From: UBA9410 sp036123585
Lineage (GTDB): Bacteria > Actinomycetota > Acidimicrobiia > Acidimicrobiales > MedAcidi-G1
Direction of reading: 5' to 3'
Length of the DNA: 14,191 bases
Assembly: GCA_036123585.1 (NCBI GenBank)
Contig: JAZADN010000063.1
Location: 1-14,191, forward strand
Positions 1 through 6,801 of this stretch are shown here, piece after piece. Both the position numbers and the translations under genes were made by a program. The notes below the pieces were generated by a model. That model saw only the letters and a program-made list of their open reading frames with translations, did not search any database and was not told the DNA's origin. How positions within the stretch are numbered: position 1 is the first letter of the stretch; each line of letters starts with the position of its first letter.

Positions 1-2
1 CG

Positions 3-905
3 GGCCGGACACCAGCGGCACGGCGGGCCCGGAACCCGACTGGGCGTGCGCCCCCCGTGGAGGAGGCCGACGAGGTGGTCCACCCCATCGGCCACCCGGC
101 GCACGGTGGCTCGCAGGGAGTCCTCGGAAACCACTTCGGGAACGAAGGTGGCCTGGTCCAGATAGTACGAGGCCAGCAGACGGGGTGGGACGCCCATGCG
201 CAAGGCCTCGATGAGGGCGTAGAAGCGGAGGTCCTCGCGATGTACGGCGTTTGTGCCGCCGGTCTTGAGGTCCACGATCACCTTGCCTGCGGTGAGGCCA
301 CGGGCCGAACCGAGCGTCAAGTCCGCCTTGCCGTCCAGCACGAGTCGGCCACCGCACAGTTCGGTACGCAGGCGGCTTTCGGTCACCGGCCGCCACGCCG
401 ACTTCAGCGGTGGCCAGCATTCGAGGTACTTGCTGAAGGCGTCGAGGGCCTGCGAGCGCAGTTCGGCCCGTTCGGCCTCGCTGATGCCCTGGAGCCAGTC
501 GCTGAGGTTCCTCTGGTCGGCCTCGAGGCTGGCTAGTGCTTCGTCGACCAGTTGGGGCGGGTGGACGGGGCCCCGCCAGTTGACGGCCAGTTCGACCGCC
601 TTGTGGACCACCGAGCCCCGAGCGGTGGGGACCCTCCACTCGAAAGGCTCGTCCTCCTCGGCCAGGAACCGCGCCCCGCAGCCATGGACCATCGCCAGGC
701 GGTGCTTGTTGACGTAGAGGTCCTCGCCGTCGGGGAGCATGTCAAGGTGGGGCTCGACGGCGGTCTCCAGGGCGGAGCGGAGGTGGTGGCGGAGGTCATC
801 AGGAAACTCGGGACGCTCGTCGGCCGAGGCGCCCAACTCATCGAGCACAGCCTGCTGGGCGGGGTTCAGAGGCTCGCCTCCGTTGGTGGGGGTGGGGTTG
901 TCCAC
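3..905 (-). CDS. RecB/Cas4-like PD-(D/E)XK nuclease, 3' end beyond window
   Basis: This is a 301-codon open frame on the minus strand that leaves the window before a stop, so the C-terminus is missing. Visible nuclease motifs, numbered from the GTG at 905, are GSVVHKAVE (98-106, motif I histidine), LDGKADL (190-196, motif II Asp), VIVDLKTG (209-216, the (D/E)xK core) and DLRFYALI (225-232, in the place of the RecB QxxxY motif). C76 in HGCGARFL and the pair PPCRWCP (C296, C299) match the split cysteine pattern that holds a 4Fe-4S cluster in Cas4/AddB-type nucleases; the fourth cysteine would lie off the edge. The family cuts or resects DNA, and single-domain members are often of unknown role. 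No cas gene or CRISPR array is nearby, so I do not call it Cas4. GTGs at 965 and 971 are in frame and could be earlier starts. The following plus-strand gene is divergent. Confidence 0.82.
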   Translation of the reverse strand, partial: MDNPTPTNGGEPLNPAQQAVLDELGASADERPEFPDDLRHHLRSALETAVEPHLDMLPDGEDLYVNKHRLAMVHGCGARFLAEEDEPFEWRVPTARGSVVHKAVELAVNWRGPVHPPQLVDEALASLEADQRNLSDWLQGISEAERAELRSQALDAFSKYLECWPPLKSAWRPVTESRLRTELCGGRLVLDGKADLTLGSARGLTAGKVIVDLKTGGTNAVHREDLRFYALIEALRMGVPPRLLASYYLDQATFVPEVVSEDSLRATVRRVADGVDHLVGLLHGGRTPSRVPGPPCRWCPA

Positions 906-982
906 CCCGCGAGTATGGCTGCCGCCGGCGACGCCGGCTGGTCGACGGGCGGCTCCAGGGTCCACTGTCACAGGCCCTCGCG

Positions 983-1342
983 ATGATGGTCACCATGGAG
1001 CGGAGGAAGAGGACGACGGCGAGGACGACCGGTGGCGGGTCGGCGTCGCCGTCCCTCCGGTTCGCGGAGACTGCCCGGGTCCTCGGACAGGCCGCTCGCC
1101 TCCGAGGCTTCGAGGTGCCCACCTTCCGGAGTCCACCGGGTCTCGACGGCGTTCAACGGACCATCCGACGTCGGGGATCGGCGGCCATCGTCTCGGTGGT
1201 GGTCCGGGACCGCCCCTGGGCGGCCGTCGTGGCCGACATGGTGGAGGGGATCGTGGTGGCCAACCGCCTGGAGTCGGTTCCGGCCGACAACGCCCGGGCC
1301 GCCCTCTGGCTAGCCGTCGATCAGCCCGCCCTCGCCGCCTGA
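983..1342 (+). CDS. Small conserved hypothetical protein (119 aa)
   Basis: This is a short basic-to-neutral protein with no signal peptide or membrane segment. The N-terminal 25 residues are Arg/Thr-rich and low in complexity, so the true start may be the ATG at 986 or 995 or later. No convincing ribosome site is seen before any of them. The central part reads FRSPPGLDGVQRTIRRR, then AAIVSVVVRDRPWAAVVADM and VEGIVVANRLE, and it ends in ARAALWLAVDQ. From memory this pattern (a strand, a 'RPWAAVVADMVEGVVVAN' block, then a helix) recurs in uncharacterised small actinobacterial proteins. No function is known to me. It is divergent from the nuclease gene and upstream of the tRNA gene. Frame choice rests on the regular codon pattern and this remembered block. 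Confidence 0.6.
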   Translation: MMVTMERRKRTTARTTGGGSASPSLRFAETARVLGQAARLRGFEVPTFRSPPGLDGVQRTIRRRGSAAIVSVVVRDRPWAAVVADMVEGIVVANRLESVPADNARAALWLAVDQPALAA

Positions 1343-1418
1343 AGACTGGACGTTCCCGGGTCCAGCCTCCCCCGGGGCCCCAACTCCCGAAGGTTCGACC
1401 GTCGTCCGGCCCGCTGGC

Positions 1419-1424
1419 TACCCT
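1419..1424 (+). promoter_or_regulatory. Possible -10 box for tRNA-Leu
   Basis: TACCCT fits the actinobacterial -10 pattern TANNNT and ends 9 bases before the first base of the mature tRNA. A weak -35-like TTCGAC lies at 1394-1399, but its 19-base spacing is long. The same TACCCT box precedes the aminotransferase start and lies ahead of livH in this window. Confidence 0.4.
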
Positions 1425-1433
1425 CGGTAGTTC

Positions 1434-1517
1434 GCCCGGGTGGCGGAAGTGGTAGACGCAGTGGGCTTAAACCCCGCGGCCCTTCGGGGCGTACAGGTTC
1501 GATTCCTGTCCCGGGCA
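1434..1517 (+). tRNA. tRNA-Leu (anticodon UAA)
   Basis: This 84-base gene folds completely by eye. The acceptor stem GCCCGGG (1434-1440) pairs with CCCGGGC (1510-1516), with discriminator A1517. The D-arm GCG/CGC encloses GAAGTGGTAGA. The anticodon stem GTGGG (1461-1465) pairs with CCCGC (1473-1477) with one G-U pair, and the loop CTTAAAC places TAA at 1468-1470. A class II variable arm GCCC-TTCG-GGGC (1479-1490) is present. The T-arm ACAGG/CCTGT (1493-1497/1505-1509) has loop TTCGATT. The long variable arm and A discriminator identify leucine. It would read UUA/UUG codons. The bases after A1517 are CCG, so the 3' CCA is not encoded and must be added after transcription. Confidence 0.97.
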
Positions 1518-1534
1518 CCGGCGAGACTGGAGCC

Positions 1535-2284
1535 ATGACCGCTGAGCAACCGGAGGACCGAGTGGAGGCCCTCTACCGGCACCCCTACCCGTCGCCAGAG
1601 TTGGCTGGCCGACACCCCTTCGTGGAGCACGACCACGAGTTCGTCGACGAAGCTGGAATGCGCCGTCGGGCCGAGGCCTTCCTGGAGTCCGCAGAGCGCC
1701 GCCGCAGCGTCCGCATGTTCAGCCCCGATCCGGTGCCCCGCGACCTGGTCGAGGCGGCGGTGGCTGCCGCGTCGACCGCACCGTCCGGGGCCCACAAGCA
1801 ACCTTGGACCTTCGTGGCCGTCGCCGACCCGGAGGTGAAGTCGCGGATCCGTGAGGCTGCCGAAGCCGAGGAACGAACCAACTACCTCGAAAATCGGATG
1901 AACGCCGAGTGGCAGGAGGCCCTCGCTCCGCTCGGCACCGATCACCACAAGGAGTTCCTTGAGGTCGCCCCCTGGCTGGTCGTCCTCTTCGAACAGCGGT
2001 ACGAACTTCGCGACGACGGTTCGACGCGGAAGAACTACTACGTGAAGGAGAGCGTGGGGATCGCCGCCGGGCTCTTCGTGGCCGCTATCCACGACATGGG
2101 TCTGGTCACTCTGCCGCACACGCCGTCGCCCATGGCCTTCCTCCGGAAGATCCTCGGCCGCCCCGGGAACGAGCGGCCGTTCGTCATGTTCCCCGTCGGC
2201 CACCCGCTCCCCGGGGTGCGCGTTCCCGACCTGCGGCGCAAGGCCCTTGACGAGGTTCTCGTCGTCCTCGACGGAACCCGCTGA
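1535..2284 (+). CDS. Nitroreductase-family flavoprotein, iodotyrosine deiodinase-like
   Basis: The protein has 249 residues and a soluble FMN-dependent nitroreductase fold. RRRSVRMFSPDPVP (55-68) is the phosphate-binding N-terminal motif, APSGAHKQPWTF (82-93) is the flavin-contacting loop, and PVGHPLPGVRVPDLRRK (220-236) is the conserved C-terminal block. The sequence follows the iodotyrosine deiodinase (IYD) subfamily closely: EERTNY (112-117), RMNAEW, HKEFLEVAPW and KNYYVKESVGIAAGL all have direct counterparts. The three lid residues that grip the halotyrosine zwitterion in IYD (Glu, Tyr, Lys) appear as E113, Y117 and K139. IYD reductively removes halogen from halotyrosines, whereas related enzymes only reduce nitro groups or enones, so the substrate is inferred. 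The ATG lies 17 bases after the tRNA end, with GGAG only 2 bases upstream, so co-transcription with the tRNA is possible. It is convergent with the DMT gene. Confidence 0.88.
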   Translation: MTAEQPEDRVEALYRHPYPSPELAGRHPFVEHDHEFVDEAGMRRRAEAFLESAERRRSVRMFSPDPVPRDLVEAAVAAASTAPSGAHKQPWTFVAVADPEVKSRIREAAEAEERTNYLENRMNAEWQEALAPLGTDHHKEFLEVAPWLVVLFEQRYELRDDGSTRKNYYVKESVGIAAGLFVAAIHDMGLVTLPHTPSPMAFLRKILGRPGNERPFVMFPVGHPLPGVRVPDLRRKALDEVLVVLDGTR

Positions 2285-2324
2285 GCGTCGACGGCGTTTG
2301 GTGCTCCCGGTTCGTGGTTGCAGT

Positions 2325-3218
2325 TCAGAGCAGGAGTGCGGTGCCGATCACGGTGAGGATGGCGCCCAGCCAGGCGCCCGGCGCCGGGATCTGCCGGAGG
2401 CGTACCCACAGCATCGGTAGAAGGATGACCGGCGTAGTGGCAGAGAGGATCGTCGCCACCCCGGTGTCCCCCTTCCCGAGCGCCCACAACAACAGGCTCA
2501 TCCCGACCACCATCGCGATGAAGGCGCTGGCTGCCAGCCGCAAGTGGTCAGACGCCAACAGGGGACCACGTCGGACCGGTCGAGCCAGGCGGTCGCCGGG
2601 CCGGGCCAGTACCCACAGTGCGACCGTGGCGATCACAGCCCGGGTGGCGGCCACGGCCAGGGTGTCCCCCCCGTCCTCCAGGACCGGCTTGGCGGCCAGC
2701 GCTCCGAGGGCCTGCCCGAGCGCACCGATACCGGCCCAGATGGCACCGGCCGCCAACGATCCCTCGATCCGTTCGAACGCGTCCGTGTGGGTTCCACTGC
2801 GCGACCCGTAGTTGATCGCCATGACGATCCCGACCACGGTCAGGACTGCACCGACCATGGCCCACGGGGCGAACGACTCGTCGAACAGCAGGACCCCTCC
2901 GACCGCTGCTAGCGGGGCATTGGAGGTGAACAGGACCGACGTGCGTCGGGGCCCGATGCGGGCCATGGCGGTGAACAGGGCCAGATCGCCGAGCAGCAGG
3001 CCGACCAGGCCGGAGACGGCCAGGAGGCCTATGTCCCCGCGGTCCAACGTCGACCAACCACCGGTTGCCGTGGCGAGTGCCAGGAGCATTCCGCTCACGT
3101 ACAGCATCCGGAGTCGGCAGAACCTTGGTCCGCCGAGACGGCGGACCGGTTCGGCGGCGATCAGGCTGCTGCACGCCCACGACGTAGCGGCCCGCAGTGC
3201 GGCGACCTGGTACGGCAC
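2325..3218 (-). CDS. EamA/DMT-superfamily membrane transporter
   Basis: This 297-residue, strongly hydrophobic protein has about ten membrane segments arranged as two EamA repeats. The first repeat runs from the N-terminus to about residue 137. Its closing part is LLLGDLALFTAMARIGPRR, then SVLFTSNAPLAAVGGVLLFDE, then a MVGAVLTVVGIVMA helix. The second begins near residue 153 (GSLAAGAIWAGIGALGQAL) and closes with a matching pattern, SATTPVILLPMLWVRLRQIP then GAILTVIGTALLL. This internal duplication and length are typical of drug/metabolite exporters in the inner membrane. The substrate cannot be read from sequence. The start is a GTG with no strong ribosome site. It is kept because it preserves the first membrane helix. 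The gene is divergent from the GFA gene (44-base gap), and its stop lies 40 bases from the nitroreductase stop on the opposite strand. Confidence 0.88.
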   Translation of the reverse strand: MPYQVAALRAATSWACSSLIAAEPVRRLGGPRFCRLRMLYVSGMLLALATATGGWSTLDRGDIGLLAVSGLVGLLLGDLALFTAMARIGPRRTSVLFTSNAPLAAVGGVLLFDESFAPWAMVGAVLTVVGIVMAINYGSRSGTHTDAFERIEGSLAAGAIWAGIGALGQALGALAAKPVLEDGGDTLAVAATRAVIATVALWVLARPGDRLARPVRRGPLLASDHLRLAASAFIAMVVGMSLLLWALGKGDTGVATILSATTPVILLPMLWVRLRQIPAPGAWLGAILTVIGTALLL

Positions 3219-3262
3219 GGCACCAGTCCATCACGGCGGCGGCGGTGCGCGAGGATGCGCGC

Positions 3263-3721
3263 ATGGAAGAAGCGACCGAGGTGACGACAGCGGCCACAGG
3301 ACGGTGCGAGTGCGGTGGAGTTCGCTACCGGTTGACCGGCGAGATGCGGCAGGTCGTCCATTGCCACTGCACTCCGTGCCGACGGATCACCGGGCACCAC
3401 ATGGCGGCCACCGCGGTAGCCCGTCCCGACCTCCGGCTCGACGAGGAGTCCACGTTGGCCTGGTACGACCGGACCCCGGAGGTCCGCTACGGCTTCTGTG
3501 GTCGGTGCGGGTCCACCCTCTTCTGGACGGCCGCTGACGAGCCCTCCATGATCGCCGTTGCCGCCGGGAGCCTCGACCAGCCGACCGGCCTGAAGACGGT
3601 GGTGGCCATCTTCACCGACGAGGCGTCGGACTTCCATTCCCTCGATCCCACCCTCGAGGCATACCCGGGAGACCTGCCCGACGCCCCCGAGGTCCGGTCC
3701 GGTCCGGAGGTCGACGGTTGA
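3263..3721 (+). CDS. GFA family (CENP-V/GFA domain) zinc-binding protein
   Basis: This is a 152-residue cytoplasmic protein with the complete GFA zinc pattern: GRCECGGVRY (C15, C17), HCHCTPCRR (C34, C36, C39) and YGFCGRCGSTLFW (C79, C82). The family is named after glutathione-dependent formaldehyde-activating enzyme, but most members, including short ones like this, have no proven activity, so only the fold and metal sites are supported. The ATG at 3263 is preferred over an upstream in-frame start at 3197 because a GAGG (3251-3254) precedes it at 8 bases and the family begins just before the CxCG motif. Its stop overlaps the start of mtnA by four bases (TTGA), so the two are probably translated together. 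That link suggests a shared condition, not a shared pathway that I can name. Confidence 0.88.
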   Translation: MEEATEVTTAATGRCECGGVRYRLTGEMRQVVHCHCTPCRRITGHHMAATAVARPDLRLDEESTLAWYDRTPEVRYGFCGRCGSTLFWTAADEPSMIAVAAGSLDQPTGLKTVVAIFTDEASDFHSLDPTLEAYPGDLPDAPEVRSGPEVDG

Positions 3722-4770
3722 GGCCAGACGTCGACTCTCCGCCGACCCTCGAGTGGGTCGATGACCATGTCCGCGTCATCGACCAGACGTTGCTCCCCGC
3801 TGAACTCCGGATCGTCGAACTCCGGACCGTGGCTGAAGTGATCGACGCCATCGAACGCCTCGCCATCCGGGGAGCGCCGGCCATCGGCGCCTGCGGTGCG
3901 TTCGGCGTCGTGGTGGCCATCGACGAGTCGATGCGGTCTGGTGGATCGGCCGATCCGGACGACCTCCGTGACCCGATCGGGCGGATCGCCGACGCTCGTC
4001 CCACGGCGGTGAACCTCCGCTGGGCCGTCGACAGGGTCTGCGCCTCCATGTCCGGGCTAGAGACCGGCCTGGAACGCCGGTCGGCGGCCCTTGCCGAGGC
4101 CATGACGATCCTCGACGAGGACCGGTTGGCATGTGACGCCATTGGACGCCACGGCGCCGTCGAGTTGTCTGATGCCCGGACCATCCTCACCCATTGCAAC
4201 GCCGGCCGACTGGCCACCACCGGGATCGGGACTGCCCTCGGCGTGGTCTACGGCAAGGCGATGGCCGGCCAGCCGGTCGAGGTCTACTCGGCCGAGACCC
4301 GACCGCTCCTCCAGGGCGCCCGACTCACCGCCTGGGAGCTCTCAGCGGCTGGCATCCCGGTCACCCTGGTTCCGGACTCGGCGGCCTGCGGTCTCCTGCA
4401 CTCGGGTCGGATCGATGCCGTGGTGGTGGGAGCCGATCGCATCGCAGCCAATGGCGACGTGGCCAACAAGGTTGGGACCTTCTCGCACGCCGTGGCTGCC
4501 CGCCGGGCCGGCGTTCCCTTCTATGTGGCCGCCCCACTCTCCACTATCGACCGGCAGACGGTCGACGGAGGTGGCATCGTCATCGAGGGTCGGGACCCTG
4601 ACGAGGTCCAGTCGCCCGAGTTGAGGGCCTCCCACCCGGGCCCGGTCGACGTCTGGAACCCGGCCTTCGACGTGACGCCGGCTGACCTCGTCTCCGGCAT
4701 CATCACCGAAGCGGGCATCCTCCGGCCCGATCTCGCCGCCTCGATAGCCGCTGTGCATTCCGACGCCTGA
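3718..4770 (+). CDS. mtnA: S-methyl-5-thioribose-1-phosphate isomerase
   Basis: The enzyme converts methylthioribose-1-phosphate to methylthioribulose-1-phosphate in the methionine salvage pathway, in the cytoplasm. The 350-residue length is normal. Family landmarks are all present: IRGAPAIGACGAFG (50-63), LTHCNAG (157-163) with catalytic C160, VYSAETRPLLQGARLTAWEL (189-208), VGADRIAANGDVANKVGT (237-254) with catalytic D240, and YVAAPLSTID (269-278). C160 and D240 fall at the classic numbering. The eIF2B-alpha-like regulatory subunits lack the catalytic cysteine, so this is an active enzyme. It starts with TTG inside the GFA stop codon, implying translational coupling. No other mtn gene is visible here, so the rest of the pathway must be elsewhere. 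Confidence 0.95.
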   Translation: MRPDVDSPPTLEWVDDHVRVIDQTLLPAELRIVELRTVAEVIDAIERLAIRGAPAIGACGAFGVVVAIDESMRSGGSADPDDLRDPIGRIADARPTAVNLRWAVDRVCASMSGLETGLERRSAALAEAMTILDEDRLACDAIGRHGAVELSDARTILTHCNAGRLATTGIGTALGVVYGKAMAGQPVEVYSAETRPLLQGARLTAWELSAAGIPVTLVPDSAACGLLHSGRIDAVVVGADRIAANGDVANKVGTFSHAVAARRAGVPFYVAAPLSTIDRQTVDGGGIVIEGRDPDEVQSPELRASHPGPVDVWNPAFDVTPADLVSGIITEAGILRPDLAASIAAVHSDA

Positions 4771-4775
4771 GTAGC

Positions 4776-4786
4776 CCCCGAAGGGG
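4776..4786 (+). terminator. Weak hairpin after mtnA
   Basis: CCCC-GAA-GGGG forms a four-base-pair G/C hairpin just after the mtnA stop. There is no T-run, so at most it could slow polymerase. It lies between mtnA and the proposed promoter of the LysM gene. Confidence 0.2.
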
Positions 4787-4812
4787 TACCCGGGGAGGCC
4801 GGGCGCCGGACC

Positions 4813-4818
4813 TATGCT
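4813..4818 (+). promoter_or_regulatory. -10 box, probable leaderless promoter for LysM lipoprotein
   Basis: TATGCT fits TANNNT and ends 6 bases before the ATG at 4825, so transcription would begin at or next to the start codon. No ribosome site precedes the ATG, which agrees with a leaderless message, a common arrangement in actinobacteria. No clear -35 box is seen. Confidence 0.5.
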
Positions 4819-4824
4819 CCGGCC

Positions 4825-5466
4825 ATGCGTCGGATTCCCGCAGCACCCATAGTCGTTGCCTTGGGCCTGCTGGTCCCAGCCTGCGGGAGCTCCAGCGATG
4901 AGCCGGTGGTCGTACAGACCACCACCACCGAAATGTTCGCCACTGCCACGACCACCGAGGCGCCCGCCGAGGCTCCGGCCACCACGACCACCGAAGCCGT
5001 CTACGAAGCCGCAGCCACGACCACCGAAGCACCGGCCGAGGCTCCGGCAGCCACGACCACCGAAGCACCGGTCGATCCACCGTCCGACCTGCCGGAGTCG
5101 ATCACTGTCGAAGAGGGCGACTCGCTTTCAAAGATCGCCAAGCGCTATGGCACCACGGTCGACGCGCTGGTCCGCATCAACGAGATGTGCGACCCAAACC
5201 AGATCTTCGTCGGACAGGTCATCCTGCTCGCCGACCCGGACGCCGAACCCGTCGGAGACGACGATGCTGGCGACGTCCTGATCGTGACCGTCCAGGCCGG
5301 GGACTCGCTTTCAAAGATCGCCAAGCGCCACGACACCACCGTCGAGGACATCATGGCCCGCAACGCCATCGACGACCCGAACCTCCTGTTCGTCGGGCAG
5401 GAACTCGTCATCGATGGCGAGATCCCAGCCGAGGACGAGGCGCCCGGGGAGAACCCCTACTGCTGA
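4825..5466 (+). CDS. Secreted lipoprotein with Thr/Glu/Ala linker and two LysM domains
   Basis: The protein has 213 residues. An N-terminal signal (MRR, then a hydrophobic run) ends in a lipobox-like LVPAC with C20 as the lipidation site, so the mature protein should be anchored on the outer face of the membrane. Residues about 30-85 are a low-complexity linker built from repeated TTTEAPAEAP-like units. Two LysM domains follow, about 92-136 (ITVEEGDSLSKIAKRYGTTV) and 152-197 (VTVQAGDSLSKIAKRHDTTV). LysM modules bind N-acetylglucosamine-containing glycans such as peptidoglycan. No catalytic domain is attached, so a wall-binding or spacing role is inferred. The two LysM units share a 27-base identical DNA block (5119-5145 and 5302-5328). 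The protein ends in an acidic tail with a final Cys. It is flanked by mtnA and the aconitase X genes with no evident functional link. Confidence 0.9.
   Translation: MRRIPAAPIVVALGLLVPACGSSSDEPVVVQTTTTEMFATATTTEAPAEAPATTTTEAVYEAAATTTEAPAEAPAATTTEAPVDPPSDLPESITVEEGDSLSKIAKRYGTTVDALVRINEMCDPNQIFVGQVILLADPDAEPVGDDDAGDVLIVTVQAGDSLSKIAKRHDTTVEDIMARNAIDDPNLLFVGQELVIDGEIPAEDEAPGENPYC
5119..5328 (+). repeat. 27-bp direct repeat inside the two LysM domains
   Basis: An identical 27-base stretch encodes the DSLSKIAKR core at 5119-5145 and again at 5302-5328. The bases on either side differ at once. Protein conservation alone would allow many synonymous changes, so the identity suggests recent duplication or gene conversion between the modules. 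Confidence 0.85.
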
Positions 5467-5471
5467 TCGGG

Positions 5472-5505
5472 CGGTCGCCGACCGGGAGGCCGTCTGCCAG
5501 GACGG
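5472..5505 (+). terminator. Two small hairpins between LysM gene and aconitase X
   Basis: CGGTC-GCC-GACCG (5472-5484) and CCGTC-TGCCAG-GACGG (5490-5505) are perfect five-base-pair stems in the 48-base gap. Neither is followed by a T-run. They could end the LysM transcript or be chance in GC-rich DNA. Confidence 0.25.
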
Positions 5506-5532
5506 CTACCGACGGTGATCGGGCCAGTTGAC

Positions 5533-6801
5533 GTGAACCTCCGACTCGACGAACGCGACCAGGCGCGCCTGGCCGGCACGGAGGGCGAGGCCCTGCGCAT
5601 GGCCACCAGCATCGTGGCCCGCCTCGCGGAGGCCATGGAGGCCGACCGGCTCCTAGACGTCACCGGCGCCCACATCGACGCCTGCCTCTACCTCGGTCCG
5701 GCCATGCTCGACTTCGCCGACCGGCTCGCCGACGCCGGAGCCCGGGTGTCTGTTCCCACCACCCTGAACGTGTCGTCGCTAGACCTCCGTCATCCCGACC
5801 TCTACCGCGGGGACCCTGCCGAGGCCCGGGCGGCCCGACGCTTGATGGAGCGGTACGAGGAGATGGGCTGTCGCCCCACGTGGACGTGCGCCCCTTACCA
5901 GACCGAGGCCCGGCCTGGCTTCGGTGAACACGTGGCGTGGGCCGAGTCGAACGCCATCGCGTTCGCCAACTCGGTCCTCGGGGCCCGCACCCACCGGTAC
6001 GGCGACTTCGTGGACATCGCCTGCGCGGTGACAGGTCGGGCGCCGGCCGCCGGCCTACACCTCGATGTCAACCGCCCGGCAACCGTCGTCTACCGCCTCG
6101 CCGGGATCTCAGACGAACTCCTGCACAGGGACGTCCTCTACCCGGTTCTCGGTGGGCTGATCGGGCGGTCGGTGGGCAAAGCGGTCCCGGTGGTCGATGG
6201 CCTGCCGTCCGGTGTGTCGGAGGACCGCTTGAAAGCCCTGGGCGCGGCCGCCGCGGCGACCGGCTCGGTCGGCCTATTCCACGTCGTCGGCTCCACGCCG
6301 GAGGCTCCCGACCTCACTGCCGCCCTCGGCGGCCTGGACCCGGCTCGGGTAGTCGAGGTGGCGGCACCCGACCTGCGGGCGGCTCGGGACCGGCTCACCA
6401 CCGGGGTGGGGGACCGGCTGGACGTGGTCAGCCTGGGCACGCCCCACTACTCGGTTGCAGAGCTGGGCCGGCTCGTCGACCTCCTCGGCGACCGCCGGGT
6501 CCATCCCGGGGTCACCCTCTACGCGGCGACGGGTCGCGACGTCCTCCACGAGGTCGAACTGCGGGGGTGGGCCATTCGACTCGAGGAAGCCGGCGTCCAG
6601 CTAGTCGTCGACACGTGCACCTACGTCACGCCCATCATCGACGGTGATGCCCGGACGGCCATGACCGACTCCGCCAAGTGGGCCTACTACGCCCCCGGCA
6701 ACCTCGGCCTCGAGGTCGTCTTCGGCAGTGCCGAGGACTGCGTGGAGTCCGCCGTAGCCGGCAGGGTCATCCGCGACGAGGGGATCTGGGCCGGTGCCTG
6801 A
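5533..6801 (+). CDS. Aconitase X, catalytic (large) subunit
   Basis: This 422-residue protein belongs to the aconitase X (DUF521) family, cytoplasmic dehydratases that bind an iron centre. Family blocks include HIDACLYLG (near residue 50), VPTTLNVSSLDLRHP (74-88), MGCRPTWTCAPYQ (111-123), WAESNAIAFANSVLGARTHR (136-155), YGDFVDIACAVTGR and VVDTCTYVTP (358-367), with NLGLEVVFGS near the end. Cysteines 51, 119 and 362 lie in the conserved blocks and are the likely metal or active-site cysteines. Characterised members dehydrate cis-3-hydroxy-L-proline in bacteria or phosphomevalonate in archaea; neither can be chosen here because no partner genes of those pathways are adjacent. The GTG at 5533 gives the usual short N-terminus before LDERDQARLAGTEG. 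A GTG at 5515 in the same frame is possible. It overlaps its small subunit by eight bases. Confidence 0.88.
   Translation: MNLRLDERDQARLAGTEGEALRMATSIVARLAEAMEADRLLDVTGAHIDACLYLGPAMLDFADRLADAGARVSVPTTLNVSSLDLRHPDLYRGDPAEARAARRLMERYEEMGCRPTWTCAPYQTEARPGFGEHVAWAESNAIAFANSVLGARTHRYGDFVDIACAVTGRAPAAGLHLDVNRPATVVYRLAGISDELLHRDVLYPVLGGLIGRSVGKAVPVVDGLPSGVSEDRLKALGAAAAATGSVGLFHVVGSTPEAPDLTAALGGLDPARVVEVAAPDLRAARDRLTTGVGDRLDVVSLGTPHYSVAELGRLVDLLGDRRVHPGVTLYAATGRDVLHEVELRGWAIRLEEAGVQLVVDTCTYVTPIIDGDARTAMTDSAKWAYYAPGNLGLEVVFGSAEDCVESAVAGRVIRDEGIWAGA

Noticed and set aside
3..905. Annotation of the nuclease as Cas4
   Set aside because: The cysteine and nuclease motifs fit the wider RecB-like family; no cas gene or CRISPR repeat array was seen.
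739..1455. Plus-strand frame across the nuclease and small hypothetical gene
   Set aside because: It is Arg/Pro/Ser-rich shadow sequence that also runs into the tRNA gene.
1418..2203. Minus-strand frame opposite the nitroreductase
   Set aside because: It is antisense to a well-supported enzyme and includes the tRNA gene.
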